A stretch of 64,000 nt of DNA from Onchocerca lupi. Its lineage: Eukaryota; Nematoda; Chromadorea; Rhabditida; Onchocercidae. The stretch is from contig JAOVVO010000105.1 of the NCBI GenBank assembly GCA_028564675.1, forward strand, positions 97,753 to 161,752. Direction: 5' to 3'. Of this stretch, positions 20,201 to 35,200 are shown piece after piece; the stretch's first letter is position 1, and each line of letters begins with the position of its first letter. The translations under genes were made by a program, and so were the position numbers. The notes beneath the pieces are model-generated. The model saw only the letters and a list, made by a program, of their open reading frames with translations, did no database searches and had not been told where the DNA came from.

Positions 20201-23200
20201 CATTTGTTTATCTTTCACTTAGTAAGAAAGGAAGTGGTAAACAAAAATAAATGATTTTCATAGAAATTTAACATATATCTAAATTCATGCAAACTGATAT
20301 TCAATTACGTTTGACGCTTACTTATTTTTTATCCAATCATACTTGAATTAATTTTGCCTACTCATATTCATTCGTAAAAATAATTTATTTTTCAACTCTG
20401 ACATCGAAATATACAATATTTTTTAGTTTAAAAAATTAGAATAGAATTGGTATTGAAAATTGGAATAGTAATAAATGAATTCTGCATTATAAAAAAGAAG
20501 TTAAAGTAAAAATTATAAAGTTATATTTTCGTTTCATGCAGATTTAGTAGGAGCAATAAAGATAACAAATGATAAAAATTGGATAATTTACTACGAATTG
20601 ATAAGCAATTTGATAATCAATTGAAAGTTTGCGAAGAATAAACGAATCAATAAGTAAACATACGAAAAAAAAATGAATAAAATAGAAGAGAGAAATATTA
20701 AAAATTACTGATATAAAGCTCAGGATATTCTTCGACGATTGCATGATGTTCACTTAACGGAACATTCAATTTTGTCGCAATTCGACGAATGCATTCAGCA
20801 ACTGTCCACCTTTCATCGATAAGTAAGGAAATGGTAGATGAACCATCGTCAATGAAAAATTTCACGTAAATTTTTTTAATATCTGCTTCACGCATCTTTT
20901 CTAAAGCTTCGCGAATCTTCGCCGCTTTTATCTCGTTTGCAGTAAGTGGTCGAGCAGGTTGTTGTTGTTGGTGTGATTGCGATTGCTGTTGATGTTGATG
21001 ACGAAGTTGAGATGATTCCAAAGTGGTCGAAGTTGATGATTGATTTGGAGAAGCCTGAAATTATCTTTATGATGCAAAATAAGTCGGTAAGATAGTTAAT
21101 GAATAAACAAGTAAACAATTAGAAGGAGAAAAATTCTGTTTTTCGGAACAAATGGTTATCATATCTCTTTCATATGTTAAATTTAAAAAAAAATAAAAAA
21201 AAAAAAAGGCTTCATACAAATGAAATTTTCGAAATATTTTTTGATATTTTCAATAAATAAATTAAAATCATCTCTTGAAACAAACAGAAAATTAACAGAA
21301 AAAAAAAAAAAAAAACGAGTCAAAATTAATACTTAATCCAATAGTTAGCGATGAATTCTTAATTAAAATCAGTTTGAGAAGATGACTCATTTTTTGAGTG
21401 TAATAAAAGTTCTAATTATGGAAAAATGTCGATTAAGGGATAGATTTCATGGCACAAATACTTTCATAGCATCATCTCCAGATGGTACAACAAATGAGCT
21501 ACAGAAGGATCATATTATTTTTATTATCGAATCGCAGAATCAATAAATGATTAATAATCCTTTAAAAGAAAAAAAAAATGCTCAAGTTATTTTCGTGATA
21601 GAGTTAGAAGTATGTTTATAAATTTCTTTTAATCCTTTCTAATATTTTGATAAACTTCAATAATTTAAAGAATGAATTTCTGAAAGATTCTGATTGAATT
21701 TACAATCCTCTTATTGACCGTGCTATTTGTTAGGATAACAAGTTGCGAAAACGAGAAAAGATCGCTTTTAGATGAAATTCAATTAACAATGATGTCGTGT
21801 AATTTACCAGTTATACATTCATCATACAAATGCTTTATCCGTTCCTTAAATAGCCCAATAATTAAGGTCAAAGATGAGATTAAATAGAATTTTAACAAAA
21901 ATTTAGAAGAGAACAAATTGCTAGAAAAACAGGACAAATCGTCATAAGATTGAGAAAAGTTGGAAAATAAAACTTTAATTTTAAAAGAGATATATTTTAA
22001 TCATTGATAATCATTATAAGCTAGCAAAGTTTTTCTTATTTCATCAAAATATATTTGTATTACTCCGTTTATGGATTAATTTTCGAAAATTTGCAAAAAA
22101 AAAAAATCCTTTAATTAAAATACAAATTTAAGTTAGTTAACTAATGAAAATAATAATTGCATGGAAATTTAAACATACCATAGAGGATGGAGCGGAAAAA
22201 TAATATTATTAATTTACATCATTCATCATTGGAAGAGGAAGTTATCAAGTATTAATGACCATAAAATGGGTTATGTAAACTCACAACTATTTATATATTA
22301 TGAAATTAAAAAAAAAAAAAAAAAAAAAAAAGAAAAAAAGGATAAAAAATCAAATTTTATATAAATGTCTATCTCTGCTCACAATTTCTTCCGGTTTGTT
22401 TCCGTTTTATTCTCGATTTCTCCTTCCTCTGTATTTGGCACTACATCGTGAGTCATCTAAGAAATAAATCACGAAATTTAAAAGTTTCTTTTTCTTATCA
22501 TTAAGACGATTTTCACTTTTTGAAAATTATCAAATCATTTACTGACTTTTATCTCCTATTGGAATAGTTCTGGCATTGACATTGAGAAAATCATTAGAAG
22601 ATACTGCAGTATGTAAATTAATGTAAAAAATCCGGGAATTTTAGGAAACATCGGGAATTTTTTTTTCGATGAATCTTTCCAAAAAGAAAGCATTTCTTAT
22701 TAAATATCTATTATTCGATTAGCGGTTATTGTTTGCTGAAGAATTTATGATGCAATTAAAAATGTACGTTTTCGATACTGGAAGGAAATTAGACTGATAC
22801 CAATCAAGCCAACAATTTGATGATTATTCATTGAATAAAAATTCTCGCTTAAGTAATGTTAATCAAAGTTTACAGAAAAATAATATCCAAAAATTGGACA
22901 ATGGTTATTCATTGAATCTAAATTCCAGCTTCAATGAAGTTAACAAAATGTCAAAAAATGATACCCAAAAAGTGGACAATGATTGTTACTCAGGTGAACC
23001 AAAGTTCTCGCTTAAGTGAAGGTCAAATATTAGAAAATAGTATCCAAAGAATGGACAATGATGGTTATTTATTCACCTGAGTTCTAAATTCCCGCTTAAT
23101 CTCAAGATATTAAACCAACTTAGCGAACAAAGAAAAATATAAATTACTTCTCATTCAGTGAAAATATTATCAAATTCGTCGTAGAAAATTTGCAGCATTT

Positions 23201-26200
23201 GTTGTTGTGCAACAATCAAAAGAAATATTTGCAAGCAACAGAAAAATTAAACACAACAGAAGAGAGAAGAGAAAATTCCCTCTTTTTTTTCCTTTTTTTT
23301 GTATTCTTTCAATTCTTTGTGAAAAGCGAACGAATAGATTATGGAAAACGATCGAAGAGTTTTGTATAACTTTGAACAAAATATCGCTGATCGCTGAATC
23401 ATTTTCCTTCCATCCTTCCTCCCTTCCTTCTTTCTTTCTTTCGGTTATTTTTAATCAGAAATTACAATGATACTTTCTCAATTTATTATATTTCAGGCAA
23501 AATTTGCATAATATAGCCAATTTATTAGCGTTTGAAATAACTGGCTCATTTAATGCTTTAATGCTTCATCAAATCCTTTTGTTTTGACAGATTTCATCGT
23601 TCAGCATTATCATTTATATCAGTTATAAGAATTAATGATGTCATTTATCAAACTGTTCTTTTCTATTTATTGATTGAATTAGACTAAATTTGAATTGTAA
23701 ATGAATAAATTAATAAATGCTTTTTTTTTTCAATGCTGCCCGAAATCGATAGCAATTTTGAACATAATCATATTAAATCCATATTAAGTTTTAAATAAAC
23801 TTGTTTATGTCAAGTTTTAAATCAACTTTAATTAAAAATTCATGCTGGAAAGCTATAGATAGGTATGTTGAGAAAAATTAAGAAAGCTTATAGAGATACT
23901 TAAATTTAAGTTTAGAATGTGAGCAATTTGAAGAAAGCTTAGATCTAAAAAAAAAAAGCCTTATAAAGATTAAATTATATATTTATAAATTATCAAAACA
24001 AAAAATACAAAATATCATCAGGATCTCTCAATACGAGATTTCAATCAAGATCCCTTGCATACACAGAATATCATCAGGATTTCTCAAATATGATAATATC
24101 AACAAAAATGAGAAGAATAACCAAAATTTTGGGAATAACCCAAAATAACCAAAAGAATAACCAATAACCAAAAGAATAACCAAAATTATTAATAATAATA
24201 AGATTCCCCTCTAATATTGAAAGAAATAATTTCCATGTTTACAACATACCAATGATTGCTCTATTCGGAGGGAACAAATATCATAACAAAATGTACGAAA
24301 TATCATAACGATCACCAATCCTACTTTTACATCAATAAAAAAAAGAAAAAAAAAAAAAGAAAGAAATGCTGTAATTTTACCAGTTGAAGGTCGTTTCACT
24401 CTTGCTTTATTAGTTTTTTTTTTTCCATGGAAAATTACTATTTCCGCAACTAAAAATCCCATAAACACATCCTCAAATGAAATTGGAAGAGATGAAATAG
24501 GAAAAATTATGGAAATTGTTACGAAATCTCGCATTGTAGTACCGAAAATTGAAAGTTTTAACTTTTAATTATAATTGTAAAATTTAAAATTGAATGAGTA
24601 GTAAAAAAACGGAAGGATTAAAATGGTAAAACTTAAGAATTTTTGTAAGAATACTGGTTGGATTTTGTTTCTTTCTTTCTTTTTTTTTTTTTTTTTTTTT
24701 TATTAAAAAATGCGTGATTTTTTGATCCAAAATTTTTCAAAATTCCATCCGAATTCTACTTCGACTTTATTTTACAATCTTTCGCTACTTCAATAGTCTT
24801 TTGATCCTTCTATTTCCTCTTACGCCTTTTAGCTTTAGCAAAAAAAATTAATTTCAATTTTTGATTCTTACAAGATTTATACAATACTTTTTCGATGCAA
24901 TTACTTTTTTTTTTTTAATTTTTTATTTTTTGAAAGAGATTGTATATTACACGTTCCACTTAATGTCAACTTTTGTTTACTTCATTAATATATAAATCAA
25001 AAGCAATATCGCTGATACGCTAGGCCCTTTTATAAGGCATTCTTTTGCTTATAATTAATTAGAAATTAACCAAAGATATAACAAAGAAGTGTTACTTAAA
25101 ATATAAAAATGAGAGGATTGCCTAAAACTGAAATACTAGACTTGGCCAATAATTCAGAATTGCAAATTAGCAGAGATAAAGTCAAATAATAAAAAGAAAA
25201 TAAACAAAGTGAAAAAAATTAAAACATTCAACAATGTATATCAAAGAAATAAACAAGTAAACTAACCTGTTGAGTTGGACTTGGCGTATTAAGTGAACCT
25301 CGACAACTATCGGAACATGAGATAGCTGAATTTCGACAATTTCGATTATTATTTCGAGATTCGGTACTGGAGGAATCACCAAAAGCGGAATCACGATCAG
25401 GACTTGGACAATCTGTCGATATTCCAGCTGCAGTACCTGATCCGTGCACGAAATTATCATGATAGGTGTATGAATGAGATTGTGCATGAGATTGAAGACC
25501 AATCCTGCAAAAAAAAAAATAATAATAATAATAATAGGTAATAACCCAATTATAAGATCAAATCTAAAATAGCCAAACCATCAATCAAAAAAAAAAAAAG
25601 GAAACCTTACGAATAATTGAGATTAATTCATTAAAAGATTCATTTACATTTAATTGTTAAAAATACATTAAATTGAATTGATCAGTACTTCCGGATAGGG
25701 TCAAAGGTGACCAATGTTGTTCTGCTTTTTTTTACTATTATAATCAGAAATGCTTATAATAATCACACCTGTTCATTCAAATATTCTAAACAAATATTTT
25801 GACAATATCTAAATTTTCTATCAATATCTTGAAATTTTATTTGACAAATGCAGCTGCATATGTTCTTCAAATTAAACTTTTAAAAATATGAAATTTTATA
25901 CTTTAATATTAAAAGGAATATAAATTATATTATTACAAATGTGATTTATATTTATTGAAATGAGCACAGTATGCTGATGCATTGAACTTTGATAATTAGT
26001 ATCCATTTCCTCAATTATTTCTCACTCTTATGATATTTCGGCGGTTTTTTTTTTCTTCGATAATCATTTGGGAAAATCTTTTTTTTTTTAAGGAGTTGAA
26101 AAAAATATTTTTTTTTTTTTTGATCTAAAAAACTGATTTACACATCATGCAGCTGCAAATTTTACGCCATACTGCCTATTTACAATCTTCTACTTTATTT

Positions 26201-29200
26201 GTCCCAATAAATCCTTATTTTTCCGTATAAGCTTTGTAATTATCGGTTCAATTAGAATGATCAGATTAGTAAAAAGAATCAAAGGATATTAACAGAGATA
26301 AAAATTTCACAAAATTTTAGAACAAAATTGATGCTGAAACTTGAGGATATGTGAAATAGTTCAATTTAAGATAGATGGAAATTCTATTCGAGATGTTAAA
26401 AATACCATTTAATCTTGCATTAAAAAAAAAAGAAAATTGCAGTATTTCTTTCGGAAAATCCTTTATGTTTAATTAATGCTATTACAAAAAGCAAAAAATG
26501 TTGTAAATCCTCGAAATTCTATTCAAACAGTTTAAAAGTGCCATTCATTCTTGCATAAAAGATTACAGTATCCCTTCTGAAAAATCCCTTTAAGTTTAAT
26601 TAATGTTTCTACAGAAGAGAAAGGTTGTAAATCCAATTTGTAATAATTTGACCGTGAGGTAGAGTAAAAGGCTAAATCATACTAATAGATAGATTTTAAT
26701 AAGCATAAGAAATCAGATGCACAGTTTTCATCAATCTTTTTATTTGACGTAATGAGAGAGAGAAGAAAAAAAAAAAAACATCTGCTACTAATTTTTTGCA
26801 TAATTACCAACATAACAACCAGGTTTTGCCCAATTAATTTCTAATTATTGTGAATTTCCCATCCATATTAAGAAAAAATTGCAAGAACTGAAAGGTTGAG
26901 ATACTTTTAGAAAAGATATAAGAAATAAATTAAACTTGTGATTATAAGAAAAACGAATTCATAGAATATTTCTTAATTCATTTTTTAAGTTGAGGGATAT
27001 CTCAAAGCTGTGATAAGACATGAGAAATGAATAGAATTTATGATTATCAGAAAAAAAAAAAGAATTCATAAAATATTTTCAATCCATTCTTTTTTTTTTC
27101 GAAATTTCCTCATTAGTTAAAAGTTTCGTTAAACGATAAGTCTGTTTACATTACTCATAATTGAATCAAGGATTATTTCAAAAACAGGAAAGGAAAAAAA
27201 AAAAAAAAACAGTCTGACATCAATAAAAGATAAAAAATCAAACATTTGGGAATTATCAGACAAAATTTTTTCTTTTTGTTTTTGGAAAATTACAAATAAA
27301 TGCTAACCTTTTTGTATCATTATGTTGTATAACTGAAGTCGAGAGTGTACTGTTTCTTTTACTTTGATTTAGACTGCTTTCTCGAGAAACAGATGTTGGA
27401 AGAGTTGGAAGGCCAAGAAGAGCCTGATCACCACCAACAGTAAGCTGTTGTTCAAGAGCCGATAGCTCGCCCAATAAAGTATCCAATTCCCAATCACAAC
27501 TTTCTGAAATTTTTTTAGGCATTTATTCAAATTTTATCAGAATAAATTAAAAATTTTCCAAAATTTCCAAAAAAAATATTGTTAACTGCAAGAAATTAAC
27601 GAAATTTTAACAGCATCGATCTAGGATCCAAGGAAGCAAAAATTTTTTCTCAAGATTTGAAGAAAAAAAAAATTTTTCAATTATGGTTTGACAAATAGGG
27701 TATATTTGATTATCTCTTCAATTGATACCAGCCTTTTCAACTGTCTATGATACTTTCTCTACTCTTCCTATTTTTGAAAATTGATTGGTACTTCATGAAA
27801 TTCAAATGTCAGAGTTGACAATTTTAGTTTCGAAAAGTTTGCGCAAATCTGATAAATAATTTTTGATAAATTTTTGAACATGGAGGAAATTGTTTGAATT
27901 CCATAAACATATGTTTCGATTAACTATTCAGATATCCAAAGTATGTTTAATTAAAAATACAAATGAAAAAAAGAAATGGAAGCAAAATTTTTTGTGATTA
28001 TTTTGCGATGATAACGAAAGAATGTAAATCTTTTTGTAAACTATTTATTATAATCTATCAAAAGTTTCTTGCATTGAAAGTTGAATGAAAAAGGATAAAA
28101 TTAGAAATCGAATTGAAAAGTAGAAGTATCCAATGATTATAAATCCCACAAGAGATCTAATTTAAACTTGGATTATAAATTTTAGAAGATTCAATAAAGT
28201 AGTTTAAAGTGTAAATTAGAAATGAATAAGAAGAGAGCATCTCTTCAACTAAATAAAGTTGGTATTTCTACGATAACTTGAAAATCAAAGAATCATTCTT
28301 GATTGCAAGGCTTCAGCAAAGTTAATACTACATGACATCCCTATTATTATATATTTACAAATGATGCTAAGTTTTTTATGGTAACATTCATTTTTGTCTT
28401 GAATAAAGAAATTTTTCAAATTAGTAATTTTCATGGAACAAATCAATTCATCAGTAAATGTGAAATTTTAAAGCAATTAAAAAACTCTTTTTTTTTTTTT
28501 GCTACGGCATTTATCAATCGAACATTTACCATTTCTTAATTATGAAGTAGAAGAATGAAGAATTGATGTAAGAGCTCCAAATTCAAGAAGAAGAAAGAAA
28601 TGAGTGATTCTAATTAATCAAATAAATAATATTTCATTTCGGAAATCATTTGTTTTACATTATTATTCATCTTCTTCCTAAGTTTTTACTAATAATAGCC
28701 ATATATACTTATACATCTACATATTTTCACTCACACATGCATATATTTCTCGTTTTTACCAATTACAACTAATCTATATCTTAATATACGTCGTATAATT
28801 GGAGTATATAATGAAGTTTGTTATATTTGGTAAAGCGAATGATTAGAGGAATTGTGAGACGAAATGTTTTCAATCTGTTCTCAAATTTTCAATGAATATG
28901 ACATCTCATTTACTCGATTGAAGCGCGTAGACATTGAATGTGTGCTCCATGTAGGCCATTTTCGGTAAGCAAAAGTGAAGTTGGAGGATGAGTGAAACGT
29001 CGATGAACCAAATGTTTCACTTATATCCACTTATATTTACAGCCATTACACGTATTTTTCTTTTTTAATAGCCATATATATTTTAATATACATCATACAT
29101 CCACAAACACATGCATTCTTCACTTTTATCAGTAATGTCAATATATTTATTGATATAAATTAGATACACCCACACAAACCACATAAACATTCACGCACAC

Positions 29201-32200
29201 TCCCATACACACATAAATACAAAATAAAGAAAGAGAAGAGAAAAAAACTGACCTTGTACATTCGCCATGCTGTATCTGATGACGTCCATCTGTGGTTTCG
29301 GTGGTATATGAGGGCGTTGACGTACACGAACCGTAGCTCGAGCTCCACCTCCTTCTCCTCCTCCTTCCACTGTTGTCTGCTGTGGAAGTGTAGTTGCTGT
29401 TGTTGATGGTTTTATTGAGGATGGTGATGATGATGATAACGATGATGACCCGAGGATCTGTTGTGGTACTGCTGTTATCAAGGAACCCTGGGGTTGTTGT
29501 TGTGCTCGAGGAGTTATTCCTCCCGCTAATTGACCTATTTCCTCTGGTGCTGCTTTTGCTAACTCTTTCATATTCCCAAATCCTCGATTTTCCATCTGTA
29601 ATAACAGAAATAAGATTTGAATATTCGTATTTTTGACCGCAATCAATATACAACAATAATAATGAAAGAAAATACAATTGACAAAAAAATTTTATTTAAA
29701 ACATAGAAATTGCTTTCTAAACTTAAATTCTTTAAATAATTGACTTTTCGCAAAAAAATAAAAGAACAAAACATTGTTACAACGAAATCCGACTAATAAT
29801 GTAACAGCCGCAAAAATCTGTTCTACGATTTTAAACGGAATTATATGGAAGAGTCTAATCTAGCACTGAATTAAAAAAAAAGAAAACAAAAAATCTACGA
29901 TTCAATATTATAAATCATTTAGTATAATTAGACTTTTTTAATTGATATGGCAAAAGTTAGAAATTATTCATCATAATATTTTAATTATCATATTAATAAT
30001 ATTTGAATGTATTTAAAACCTGAATGAAGTGACCTTATGAATTATGCAAGATTTTGTCGACTGCATTATTTTTTCATGCGTCCACCTTTGTTATTTAGTT
30101 TTTCAGAAAGTCATTTTATTCTTATAATATGTGATATAAATCAAATAGATACACTTGAAGGAAATTTTTTCACATCAAATTAAATTTCTTTTTCCCATTA
30201 TTACACAAAAGGAAAAGATTTGATAATAATTTAAAGAATCGATGTTGAAAAATAAAAAAAAAAAAGAAGACAAAACAAGACAGCAATGAGAAGTTCGAGA
30301 TTTTTGATCTACAACTTTTTTCCTATTTTCTATTTTATTCCGTTCTTTTTTTTTTTTTCATTTTTTCTTATTTTCATTTCATTCTGTCCTATTTTTTTAA
30401 ACTTTCAATTATTCCTCTTTCTTTGTTTTATTATACCATATTTTAAATGTAATTTCAATTTTACTCCATATTCTATTCAACATTATGAATTTTGTCAATT
30501 AAACCATATGTGAATTGTATCAGCTAAACCGGAATAAATTTTTTCAATTCTGCAATGTTTTTTCCCAGATGTAGAAATGGAATGAAGATGGTAAGAAGCC
30601 GACTGTTTATTATGAATTTTTCGTTTTCTTAAGGGAATAGTAGTTGCGGAATAGTAACAGTAAGCACTGAAACATCGCAAAACATTCTTCAATTACGACA
30701 TTTATAATTTGAAATAAATTGTTGTATTATTTGATGCACAGATGATGAATTGCGAAACAATTCAAAGAGCAAATTGGAAAATGCGGAACAGTTCAAAAAG
30801 CAATGTAGCAAGTTTGAAGTTATCTATTCCTCAGCGTCAGTAATTTCTTCTGCTATCATTCAACACTATCACTACCTTTTATTCATCAAAAGTGTAAACC
30901 GATAGTTCGATTCTGTTTCTAACTTGGCTATAGCTAACAGCTGACTTAGTATGTCGAATTTCGCTCATCTCGAAATGGAAAGATGACAAATGTTCAGCTC
31001 CGAGAAGACCAATCACATATCAGATCGTTTAGCATTTTAGACAATTCAGGGACTGTCCACTTCATAAAAGTGTTAAATTTTCCTTTTTTTCATCTTGTTT
31101 GATTGAAATTTGATGGACAGTTAGTTGTCAAGAAGATACAGCAAGCATAGACTTTTTTTCTTCTTTCTAAATGAATATTTACCTGAATTTCTGTCAAATA
31201 TTCCGCTAAAAAATTATCATAATGTTCTTTGAGGTTATGCATTTTTTAAGATATTTTTGAATTAATTATAATAGAAATGTTTTGAAAAAAAAAAAAATCT
31301 AAAAATATAGTATTGATCTTTCGGAGTATCAAAGTTAGATATTTGTAAAAATACGAAATTCAATGAAATGTTGATGAAGTTATAGAAAAATCAATTCTCA
31401 TAAATCAATTAAAAACTCGATGAATCTAGAGAATGGTATAAGACGACAAGTCTTCATTTACTTTCAGTGTGAAGTTTAATTAATGGAAAAAAATTGCTAT
31501 AATTTTATTTTAAGATTTTGAAAAGGTTTTCAATTTAAAAGATTTTCAAGACCAAGGATTAATGGAAGCAAAAAATTTGAAACTTTATATACATAGTGAG
31601 CATTTTCGGTAGTTGAATTTATCAAAAATGCTCAATTTTTAAACTATTTTTAAACATTTTCGTATACTTGTATTTCGTCTGAGATGATGAAAGGAAACAA
31701 GAAAAAGTATAGCTCATCATTAATTAAAACAACTAATTTGAACAACTGAACAATATTGATCAATTCGTCCAATGAAAAAAAATGTGTTTTATGGATGAAT
31801 AGTGTCCATCAAAAATTGATTCAAAAAAAAAAAATTACTTATCAAATAAACCGAAAGAGACATAAATGGCGCCATTTACATATCGAGAATTCAACAAAAT
31901 ACACAATTTTCATCATATAATTTTCATCATATTCATCCATGAGATAGATATAAAATTCACTTCAGGAATACCGAAAAATTACTAAAATACACAATTTTTC
32001 TCATAAATGAGATAGAAATGAATTATTGCATATCTGTCTCATAGATAAATTATCAAGAATTCAATAAAATATACGAATTTTGTCGTATTTATTTCTGAGA
32101 GAAATATAAATGAAGCAAGGAATTTCGAGAATTCATATGATATACAATTTTCACGATATTTTCATCTAATCAATGAGAATAAATCATGGTTGGATTAATA

Positions 32201-35200
32201 AAATACACAGTTTTTATCACAATTTTTTTTTTTTCATTTTTTTCTTTAAGATAGATGTAAATTATGCTAGGATTATGATATTATTGAAAGTTAAAATATA
32301 CAATACCATATTTAACTGAGATTAAAGTTGTCGATATTTAATATATTTTCGTTGTAAAATGAATCTTACCATTTTGACTATCCAAAATCATCATTGTCGC
32401 ATCATTGGAAATGTCATAATAATCGAATGATCTCTCATAAAAGGAGATTCGATAATTTGAGAAGGAATATCTTTTGTGTGAAAGAAAAGAAAGACTTTCT
32501 TACCTTTCAAAGTCAATTATTTCGCGCTTCAACGCTCACTTCACACCAAATATTCGGTGAAAAGAAAAATTGAAGAAACAATGAAATTTGAAAGCTTTTT
32601 GGATGTCTTTCTTAGAAGAAAATAATAATATATTTACTGCTGATCAATTCTCATTGAAAAAAAAAAAAAAAAAAAAAAAGAACGAATTTGAATAAAAAAA
32701 GTACGTAATTTGAATGAAAAACATTTTATTTCCATGAAATTCATCTTTCAATTTCATGAAAATTTACAGCAGAAAAATTTTTTTTTGGAAAAAAGCTGTT
32801 TGATTGAATAAATTATGCATGTTTTAATTAATAAATTAATTAACTAATCATTCATCCTTAGTTTTATCTATCTTATTTCAATGATCCATTCAGGCAAAAA
32901 ATTCATTCAATCGGAAATGAAAAATTGATCATCAGAATTAACTGATATAAAAAAAAAAAAAAACTAATCGATTCCATTCCCATATTGATGCCTTTTTTAA
33001 TCTAAAATATTTCCTTGCACAATTTGTCTGCAATTTTTCAAAGAAACGATCGTTTGAGAAAATATGTCCTTTGAAGAAAAAAAAAAAAAAAAATGTATAC
33101 ATTTCTTTTGAAGGGAAAGTTTATGAGAAGTCGAGGAACGATAAAATACAAACTTATTCGAAAAAAAAAAAAAAAAAAGAAAATATAATTGTGTTGTGGC
33201 TGTCGTAGAAGCAGAAAATGACATTTTGCTTCAAAAAAAAAAAAAAGCAAAAGTGAAAAAGAAATTTTTTCAAAAAGTTTTCAAATTTTAATTTAAAAAT
33301 GAATAAGAGCAATTATTTCTTCAACTAGAAGAAATAAGTGTCACCGTTAATTTCCATAAATTTGAAGGATTTTTTTATTCCTTTCAATTCCCCACAAAAC
33401 TTCAAGAATTCAGAAACACCGGATTATCCTATATTTAGGAAAATTGAATATCCCAATTCGCTTTCGATTCATTCCAGCTGAACAAAACTAAAAGAACTAT
33501 GGATTATTTTTTGAATTTTGGAAAAGCTAAAAATGGAATAAACAAAATGGAAAAGTACAAATTTAGCTTTTTTTTTTTTTTATTTTTGCTTCAGAATACG
33601 AAAAGTGAACAATAATTGATGAAAGGAATGAAAAGAAATAAATTTAATTTTTGATTTCCCTTCTGTCCATTCTCATTTATTTCCTCCCTTCTTCGATTCT
33701 CTCCTAAAATGGTCATTACACATTGATTTAATTACAAATCTCATGTAAATATACGTATACCACAGGCAAACATATACAATAAACAGTAATAAAAATAATA
33801 CAATTTCAAGTCTCTGTATTGTAATTAATTTTAATTCTCAGTAGTGTAATTGATTTCAAATTTTCCTACTGTAATTAAAAGAAATAAAAGGAAGAAAGAA
33901 AAATTACAAAAATTCTTTTCAGCTTTTTCTACATAAAATCTTTTCTTTTTCTTTCTAAAAATTATTCTTCCATCGGTTGTCATCCTTTAGTTATTCAATG
34001 ATAAAAAGCATTTTGATGATAAGAAATTCATTTCATTCGCAGAAAATTCTTTCTTCTTTTCTTTTTCTTTTTTTTTTCAACTCTTTCACATTTGAAAGTC
34101 CTTTTTAGAAGTAGGAAATGTGACAATTTGTAATGCAAAAACTCCAAAGTTCACGAATAACTTCCTATCAGATAAATGAGTTAAAATTAATTAAAAAGAA
34201 AACTAAAGTTTTACAAATATTTAATATCATTACTAGAATTTGCTCCTTTTTAGGCTTAATAATTTTCTTCAAATGAATATTTTTACAAAGTTTTTTATTG
34301 CATTAGATGTTAAGTTCCTTTCGGCAATTGAGGGCATGTAAATTTGATTTGAATTTTGAAAATGAAACGGAACAGGAAAAAGTATAGATCACAGTTAATG
34401 GAAATCAATTATTGTCATTTAATGGATGTAATTTAGCAGAGTATTTTACAGATATTATAAACTTCATTTCAAGGACACAATATGACAACACAGGAATTGA
34501 ATCCATAATTTTCCATAAATTACAGTTATCATCAAATAAATCAACAATTTTATTGCAAAAAAATGATTTTTATTTTTATGATCATAAATACCGAAGAAAA
34601 TTAGAAGTTATGAATGGAGATGATAAAAATATAATTTAAATTAAATTATCTTTTCGAGAGATATGTCAAGTTCTGATTAATTAATATGGTTCCTGTTAAT
34701 AAATTTCTAAATTTCATTGTAAAATTTTAAACCTATCTTTAATTATTCAAAGAAATCTTTTTTGAAGTGAAATATTTCATATTTTAAAAGAACAATTTAA
34801 TTTAAAAAAAATTTTTCTATTTAATGAAATGCTACAAAATGAAAATTATAAACTAAATTACACCACTAGAAAATGAATGATAAATGATAAGAATAATATT
34901 ATCATAGACAAATTTATAGTTATTTGTATTTTAGCTGTTTTAATAATAAAATTATAATAAAATTCATTTTTTTTTGAGTAATTTGTAATATAGAAAAATT
35001 TAGTAATTTAGTACTAATTGTTCTTTTATATGCTAAGTTTGTATAGAATTTTGGAAAAAATCGTACAAATAAAATAAGAAAATGAACAGCTGATCGACTT
35101 AATTAATGAATTTGAAATACACGGACAGGTTTGAGCTTGAATTGGAAATTAAAACTCTCGACATTGATAAATGGATAACTGACGACATTTTAATTTTGAA

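Noticed and set aside
25182..25502. Second minus frame over the mig-10 linker exon
   Set aside because: The conserved SPDRDSAFGDSSSTES sequence is in the other frame, which also matches splice phases.
29147..29677. Long Ser/Thr-rich minus frame overlapping mig-10 exon 3
   Set aside because: Out of frame with the conserved RPHIPPKP and VIRYSM sequence of the exon.
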